From NCBI RefSeq assembly GCF_021018805.1, contig NW_026960609.1:620001-684000 (forward strand): a DNA stretch of 64,000 nt, read 5' to 3'. Within the stretch, counting starts at the first letter, position 1; every line of letters starts with the position of its first letter. This DNA is from Prinia subflava (taxonomy: Eukaryota > Chordata > Aves > Passeriformes > Cisticolidae). Under the pieces are notes generated by a model. It did not search any database. It had not been told where the DNA came from and was given only the letters and a program-made list of their open reading frames with translations. Of the stretch, positions 58,035 to 64,000 are shown piece after piece. A program made the translations under genes and the position numbers.

Positions 58035-60839
58035 CAAGCCAAAAATCTCATTTCAAGCGAAATGCATAACACAGTTAAAAATTCAAATGAAACTTCAAAA
58101 GGACATGCTAAAACATTGCATAAAACATACAAGATTGATTATAAAAGAGACAAATTATATACTTAAAATGAAACTTAAGAAAAAATTCTGACTTGCACTT
58201 AATAATACAACTACATTTGTCAACAACAGCATTTACAAAATACTTAAATGTTTAAAAAACAAATAGAAAAGATTCAAAATTACAAATGCCTTTTGAAAAA
58301 CCCTATAAATAAATGACAAAGCATAAAAGCTTAACTGTAATATTAACTTAAAAGTACTATCAATTTTTATATATGTTTCCATACTATATAATCAATGTAT
58401 CAATACTTAACATGTTAAATTGCATTTCAAAACTCTCATACACTTATTAATTTAAAATGAAACACAAAAGACTGAAACAATTCATAACCAACAATAAAAT
58501 CAGGGATCTAACAAATTGTATCTTCTCAAATCTTATTTATCAATGTTCCATCATCATCATTTCAGTTGAAGCTGTTTCTTTGTTGAAGAAAAATAGCTAA
58601 ACTTTGCAAATTAAACAAACATACCTTCTATAAATTGTAAATCACCTTTTAAATCAACAAAGACTTGAATTCAACATAAATAAAGCTTGATAAAAAATCT
58701 ACAACTTGCAGTAACCTTATAAAATCCATATATAATAAATCAATAAAATATAAATTAATTACTAATTAAACTTCATGAAACTCAAATAAAAACTTAATTT
58801 AAACTCATCAGGGCCCAAACTTGAAATAAATTTTAGAATTATATATTTAACAATATGTAACTTAAACTCCAACCAAACCACACAGATATTTCAACATCAG
58901 TAAAATGTGGAAACATAACTCAAATTAACACACAATGAATAATTCTGGCTAAAAGCTCATCTCCATTTCATTTTCTATTTTATCTTCTTTATGATAGGAT
59001 GTCCCTTTCTCACATTTTGTGTTTCTCACACAATGATGGATTGCTCCACAACAAAGGGACAAATGATTGTATTTTCTTCTTCTGATCTTTTCTTACAATG
59101 TTCACATGCTGTTCTGTTGAATCGCTTGTTGAAGTGCTGTGAGAATTCCTTCATCCCAGGCTTGGAGGATTCTTTCAAGCTGGTTTCTTCAGATGCCTGC
59201 CTGCACTGATGTGCCGTGCTGAGGTGTGTCCACTTCACTGCATGCCTTCACCATCTCTGCCTTCACCATCTCTGCCTTCACCATCTCTGCCTGAGACGAT
59301 CGACCAGGCATTGCATTGATGATGCATCTGCATTCTGCGTTGGCATTTCCAAACGCAAGGAATTGAAGCAGGTGTAGCTTTGCTATTTCATTATTTACTT
59401 GCCTGTTCATTGTCTTAGTGAGACAACCAGGGAATGACATGAAAGACTTTGAAGGTCCTTGCTGGATTATTATATATGTATATATATATTATATATGTAC
59501 AAATGTTTTCAGGTGTTTCAGTCGATGGAACTTACAAAATTGTTTTTTGTGGTGTACTTCTGATGTCTGCCTGCACCTGTTGTGGCAAATCCCTGGCTTA
59601 AATTTTGGCTCTGTCATGTGGTATGTCCCCTCCCACCTGCAACATGGTAAGGGTTGCATTCACTCCCTGCTATTTGTTCCTTAGTTCATCGAGGGCTTTC
59701 CTCCATTTAGCATTCCTTCAAAAACTGTTTGAAGTACAGAAATTTCAAACCCTTTTCTCACATGACTTTCTTTCAGTCTCTGAGCACATCATGATACAAT
59801 TGCCTCTATCTTGAGTTTGAATCCTGTAGATCATGTCATTGGTAACACAATACTTTCCATGCTTCACTATATCACAGTTTTTCTCTTTCAATGTTTTCTT
59901 TTTGATTTCTTTGCAGTCTGTTATAACTCTTTCATCCTGTGGATTTGCAGGAATGTGATTCAATTGCTATTACCATGATGCTCTTTCTTCTATTTTGGAG
60001 CTTGCTAACATTTCTAACTTTTCTCCCTCTCCTGGATGAGGAGTGGATATTGTAAATCATTTTCCCCCTCCTCTGTGAGGACTGGGGTATTACTTTCTCT
60101 GTGCTGCACATAATACCTATGTGGCACGGTGAAGGGAAATCACGGCTGAACTTGCCGTTGACCCAGCAAGTAGCCTTGATATAAATGTGTAGGAATTATT
60201 TGCAGAGGATTCAGAAAGGGTGTGACTACCTTATGCTGGAAGGGGTGATTGAGGGAAATGCATTGCTAAATTTGGATAAAATTCCAGAGCACAGTCTTTC
60301 GACTGAAGAAATAATTGCTCTTTTTTATAAAAAAATCTTTTGAAAATAAAGATGATTGTGATTGAGTGGCAAAAGAAGCTTGGGCTACAGTCCAAAAATC
60401 ATGTGGAGTTTGAACTGACTTGCTGTCACCAACGGTGAATATTTGCTGCTGCTTCTGAGCTAGCATATCTTGAACTTTGTTGTCTTCAGGAGTTAATGAA
60501 AGCTTCCTTTGTTACTATTTTTGTTGTTGAAGCTGTGCAATCTGCTTAGAAATTGTTGCAATGCTGCTGTTCCACCATGCATGGTGGTGATGCTGAACTG
60601 GCTGGGTTCAGTTTCAGCTTGTCCGGCTAGCCAGGCCGTTCTGACTGAGCTGAGGGATTTGGGCTTGATAAAAAAAACATTGAGGGGTCCCTGGCATAGC
60701 CAGTCTGTGCTGATGTTGTGATACAACGGGCATATTTGTGAAAAATTCTTTGCCCTGATCACTGCAGTTTTTGGGTGTTGCTGCGTGTTTCTTATAAATC
60801 TTTAATGTCATGCATTGCCATCATGCAACATCATCTTCC
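58035..60839. other. AT-rich stretch without recognised genes
   Basis: 58035-58980 is very AT-rich and nearly free of open frames. 58990-60840 has several minus-strand frames of 65-90 codons that I could not assign; they may be decayed ERV internal sequence. A TA-rich microsatellite lies at 59468-59495. Confidence 0.45.
59246..59291. repeat. 15-bp tandem repeat, three copies
   Basis: The unit GCCTTCACCATCTCT is repeated three times without change. On the minus strand it encodes a repeated five-residue word (Ala-Glu-Met-Val-Lys) in an open frame at 59189-59440. Confidence 0.9.
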
Positions 60840-61574
60840 TGTTAGGAACAAAAAAAAAAGGAAAAAAAGATAAATACAAACTGACCCTCTCCCGGCTAAA
60901 GTAACCCCCACACCCCAGCCAATCTGAGTAGAAAGAACTGCCCTGAAGGAAAGTTGCCTGGCAACTTTTCCCTACCTAATTGAAATGTGAAAAGAAGCTG
61001 CCCACACCTAGATAGCCCTATTGTCCTTTATAACTACCTCATTCAGAAGGAGTAACCTCGGCTACGACCAGGACAAATGCATATGCATGTGTATATGCAA
61101 ATAAAACCATCCTGGTGGCTCCTGGGAGGATTTTTTTAGGGAAACTGACCCCAAAACAAGAAGCTAGAGGCGTCAGAGGAGAATTAGATCATGCCCTGGC
61201 CGAGCACGAAGTGGATGCACCCCCTGACCTGGTTTGAAGATTCACCATGACCTATGAGGAGTTCGGATGGAATGGGAACCAGCCAGCTGAAGCAAATCAG
61301 ACAGAGAATGGGAAACTCTTGAAACTTTTCCCTGAGGGCAAAGAGCTGACTGCCAGTGCTCTGCCTTCTGATGGTTGACCAGAGAGAACTGCCAGCTGTT
61401 TCTATGGGAACAAGGACTCAGCATCCACTGGGACAGCACCTGCTCCTTCAGATGGCTGCAGTAGTGTGGAAAACTCCGATTGGACTTTGCAATCCTGCTG
61501 ATGATTTTAATAATGAGCTGATCACTTTAATAAAGAGCTGAATATTAATAAAGGCATATGCCCTGTTCTTTTCA
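60840..61574 (+). mobile_element. 5' LTR (735 bp) of a class I-like ERV
   Basis: It starts TGTTAGGAACA and ends TTTTCA two bases before a primer-binding site, which makes it a 5' LTR. An octamer-like ATGCAAAT is near 61092-61099, a possible TATA (TTTATAA) at about 61035-61041, and AATAAA signals near 61530 and 61550. The rest of the element lies to the right and leaves the window, so no TSD can be tested. Confidence 0.8.
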
Positions 61575-61576
61575 AT

Positions 61577-61594
61577 TGGGCACTCGTCCGGGAT
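61577..61594 (+). other. Primer-binding site, proline-tRNA-like
   Basis: TGGGCACTCGTCCGGGAT differs at two positions from the site complementary to proline tRNA that gammaretroviruses use. It starts two bases after the LTR end. It supports a class I (gamma-like) ERV. Confidence 0.85.
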
Positions 61595-62029
61595 AGCCAC
61601 GCCCACAAAGGACCACCCCCGAAGAAGACGATCATCTGCTTCGAGGGATCCTTGGGAATCGCTGGCTACCCCCGGACCTTGGCATCAGCGTGGGACCAAG
61701 CAGCACAGAAGAACGCAGGATCGGCCCTGGGATCAGCGCTGGATCGGCCCTGGGATCATCGTGAGACCAAGCAAAGCAGAAGAACGCCAGATGGGTGAGA
61801 TAAATCCGTGGCGGAAATGGGAGGCGAGTGAATGAGTGCTTGAGTGAGATGGGGGCCGGCAGCTCGGACCCCCAGAGCGAGAGTGGACCCCCTAGTATCG
61901 CGTTTCCGGTCTCCCGAGAGGGTGCCGGCCGAGAACGGGCGGGAAGCGAATGGCATAGAAGAGTGACTGAGGCGCCTCCTTGGGGGAGGGCCCCATCGAG
62001 CGTGCAAAGGCTCTTGAGGTGTGAGGTAA
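61595..62029 (+). other. Retroviral leader (untranslated, possible packaging region)
   Basis: GC-rich sequence between the primer site and the repeat array, with small internal duplications ('gatcggccctgggatca' twice). It includes a donor-like GATGGGTGAGAT near 61792. No gag start was recognised before the repeats. Confidence 0.55.
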
Positions 62030-63060
62030 GATCCTCGGCAGGGCAGGTGAGAGGTCCCTGGCAGGGCTGCCCCAGAAGGCAGATGAGAGGAGATCCCCAA
62101 CAGGGAAGGTAATGTCCCTGGCAGGGCTGCCCCAGAAGGCAGATGAGAGATCCCCAACAGGGAAGGTAATGTCCCTGGCAGGGCTGCCCCAGAAGGCAGG
62201 TGAGAGGAGACCCCAGCAGGGCAGGTGAGAGGTCTCTGGCAGGGCTGCTCCAGAAAGCAAGTGAAAGAAGATCCCTGGCACAGCAGGATGCCCCATCAGG
62301 CAGGCGAGGGATGATCCCCGGCAGAGCAGGTGCAAGGTAATGTCCCTGGCATAACAAGACAAGATGCTCCAGTAGGCAGGCGAGAGAAGATCCCCAGCAG
62401 GGCAAGTGAGAGGCCCCTGGCAGGGTTACTCCAGAAGGCAGATGAGAGAAGATCCCCAGCAGGGCAGGTGAGAGGTCTCTGGCAGGGCTGCTCCAGAAGG
62501 CAAGTAAAAGAAGATCCCTGGCACAGCAGGATGCCCCATCAGGCAGGCGAGGGATGATCCCCGGCAGAGCAGGTGCAAGGTAATGTCCCTGGCATAACAA
62601 GACAAGATGCTCCAGTAGGCAGGCGAGAGAAGATCCCCAGCAGGGCAAGTGAGAGGCCCCTGGCAGGGTTACTCCAGAAGGTAGATGAGAGAAGATCCTC
62701 AGCAGGGCAGGTGAGAGGTCCCTGGCAGGGCTGCCCCAGAAGGCAGGTGAGAGGAGACCCCAGCAGGGCAGGTGAGAGGTCCCTGGCAGGGCTGCTCCAG
62801 AAGGGAATTGAAAGAGGATCCCTGGCACGGCAAGATGCCCCATCAGGCAGACGAGGAAAGATCCCTGGCAGAGCAGGTGCAAGGTAATGTCCCCGGCATG
62901 GCAAAACAAGATGCCCCAGTAGGCAGGTGAGAAAAAGTCCCTGGCAGGGCAGGTAGAAAGTCTTGGGCAGGGCAGGATGCCCTGACAGGCAGGCAAGGAA
63001 GATCCCTAATAGGGCAAGTGGGAAGTCCCTGGCAGGATAGGGCATGATGTCCCAGGAGGC
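62030..63060 (+). repeat. Minisatellite rich in splice-donor-like words
   Basis: A degenerate array of roughly 45-60-bp units built on 'GGCAGG', 'TCCCTGGCAGGGCTG' and 'CCAGAAGGCA'. At least seven copies of GGCAGGTGAGAGG occur (for example near 62046, 62195, 62221, 62466, 62706, 62740 and 62766); CAG|GTGAG is a near-ideal splice donor. A larger 243-bp period is seen: the word CAGCAGGATGCCCC starts at 62281 and again at 62524. The 454-codon frame on the minus strand across this array (61632-62996) is a repeat-driven chance frame. Confidence 0.85.
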
Positions 63061-63239
63061 AGGTGGGCTGTCCCCAAGAGAATTTAAGCATATCCGGGCA
63101 AGCAAGTAAGATATCATTAGCAAGCAGGAAAGCAGGCATAAAGGTGAGGAAACAGACAAGAAAGCAGACAGACAAGCAAGAAGGAAAGCAAGATTTATGA
63201 GCAAAAAAAGGCAAACAAAAAGAGCAGCCAGATAAACAA
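63061..63239. other. A/G-rich link between two repeat arrays
   Basis: Purine-rich sequence with 'caagcaag' and 'acagacaag' words. No gene seen. Confidence 0.5.
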
Positions 63240-64000
63240 AAAGGGAGGCGAAGGGGACTCGGCCGGAGTTCGGGTGTGAGGCTCGGCAGGACGTTCGACC
63301 TCACCCCGGCAGGGAGTTCGAGTCTCCTAAGCCTAGGGGGCAAGGGGGGCTTGGCCGGAGTTCAGGTGTGAGGCTCGGCAGGACGTTCGACCTCAGCCTG
63401 GCAGGGAGTTCAAGCCTCCTAAGCCTTGTAGGAAAGGGAGGCGAAGGGGACTCGGCCGGAGTTCGGGTGTGAGGCTCGGCAGGACGTTCGACCTCACCCC
63501 GGCAGGGAGTTCGAGTCTCCTAAGCCTAGGGGGCAAGGGGGGCTTGGCCGGAGTTCAGGTGTGAGGCTCGGCAGGACGTTCGACCTCAGCCTGGCAGGGA
63601 GTTCAAGCCTCCTAAGCCTTGTAGGAAAGGGAGGCGAAGGGGACTCGGCCGGAGTTCGGGTGTGAGGCTCGGCAGGACGTTCGACCTCACCCCGGCAGGG
63701 AGTTCGAGTCTCCTAAGCCTAGGGGGCAAGGGGGGCTTGGCCGGAGTTCAGGTGTGAGGCTCGGCAGGACGTTCGACCTCAGCCTGGCAGGGAGTTCAAG
63801 CCTCCTAAGCCTTGTAGGAAAGGGAGGCGAAGGGGACTCGGCCGGAGTTCGGGTGTGAGGCTCGGCAGGACGTTCGACCTCACCCCGGCAGGGAGTTCGA
63901 GTCTCCTAAGCCTAGGGGGCAAGGGGGGCTTGGCCGGAGTTCAGGTGTGAGGCTCGGCAGGACGTTCGACCTCAGCCTGGCAGGGAGTTCAAGCCTCCTA
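63240..64000. repeat. 193-bp tandem repeat (satellite-like), nearly 4 copies, running off the window
   Basis: Unit starts (AAAGGGAGGCGAAGGGG) are at 63240, 63433, 63626 and 63819, an exact 193-bp period, and the copies look identical. Each unit is itself a dimer of two diverged halves of about 96 bp. One half has GGAGTTCGGGTG and CTCACCCCGG; the other has GGAGTTCAGGTG and CTCAGCCTGG. It is GC- and CpG-rich. Frames are open by chance. Its tie to the ERV leader on its left is unclear. Confidence 0.95.

Noticed and set aside
62195..62780. Regularly spaced repeats considered as a CRISPR array
   Set aside because: Units are directly adjacent and degenerate without unique spacers, and the surroundings are vertebrate and retroviral. 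This is a minisatellite.
61632..62996. 454-codon minus-strand frame (and the 156-221-codon frames nearby), rich in Leu, Pro and Cys
   Set aside because: It is the antisense of a tandem minisatellite; repetition of a stop-free unit keeps it open. The peptide repeats follow the DNA repeats and match no known family that I can recognise.

Overview
The window looks like bird (most likely songbird) chromosomal DNA. It has AT-rich background sequence with no open frame that reads like a host exon, two CR1 LINE 3' ends of the avian type, and an unusually dense set of endogenous retroviruses (ERVs) and solo LTRs. I see no tRNA, rRNA, CRISPR or bacterial features and no recognisable host protein-coding gene. 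Most gene-like sequence is retroviral. The species and chromosome cannot be fixed from the sequence; such ERV density would suit an ERV-rich region such as a bird W chromosome, but that is only a guess.

Layout. (1) 1-1254: unassigned sequence with a short open frame. (2) 1261-5259, minus strand: a compact 4.0-kb LTR-gag-LTR element with a perfect 6-bp target-site duplication (TSD) and LTRs that differ at 2 of 329 positions. It has one long intact gag frame and no pol. About 830 bp of extremely GC-rich, CpG-island-like sequence sits inside the gag frame. (3) 5266-43431: mostly non-coding DNA holding two CR1 fragments and eight solo LTRs that I could close with TSDs: 12190-12762 (imperfect TSD), 15057-15386, 15645-17045, 18578-19830, 19865-20663, 27323-27894, 30228-31632, 36380-37728. 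A ninth, 41995-42329, also closes. Three weaker LTR-like stretches lie near 22.3, 35.3-35.9 and 38.7-39.2 kb. (4) 43438-48479, plus strand: a betaretrovirus-like (class II) provirus with a 6-bp TSD. It keeps a half 5' LTR, the last part of gag (one zinc knuckle), a canonical -1 frameshift site, a nearly complete pro-pol and the tail of env. (5) 53305-58034: two solo LTR-like units, then an env-containing provirus fragment on the minus strand, then an env tail plus LTR from another ERV on the plus strand. (6) 60840 to the window end: LTR, proline-tRNA-like primer site and leader of a class I (gamma-like) ERV. The leader runs into a minisatellite full of splice-donor-like words and then a 193-bp tandem repeat that continues past the window.

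How the parts relate. The retroviral elements are independent insertions of at least seven LTR families; several landed beside one another (15.0-20.7 kb and 53.3-55.2 kb). The TSDs, near-identical LTR pairs and intact frames show that the gag-only element and the 43.4-kb provirus are young. The most unusual items are the gag-only element with its CpG-island insert and damaged zinc knuckle, the preserved frameshift signal in a pol with a changed RNase H catalytic residue and a stop in the integrase tail, and the expanded splice-donor array and homogeneous satellite at the right edge.
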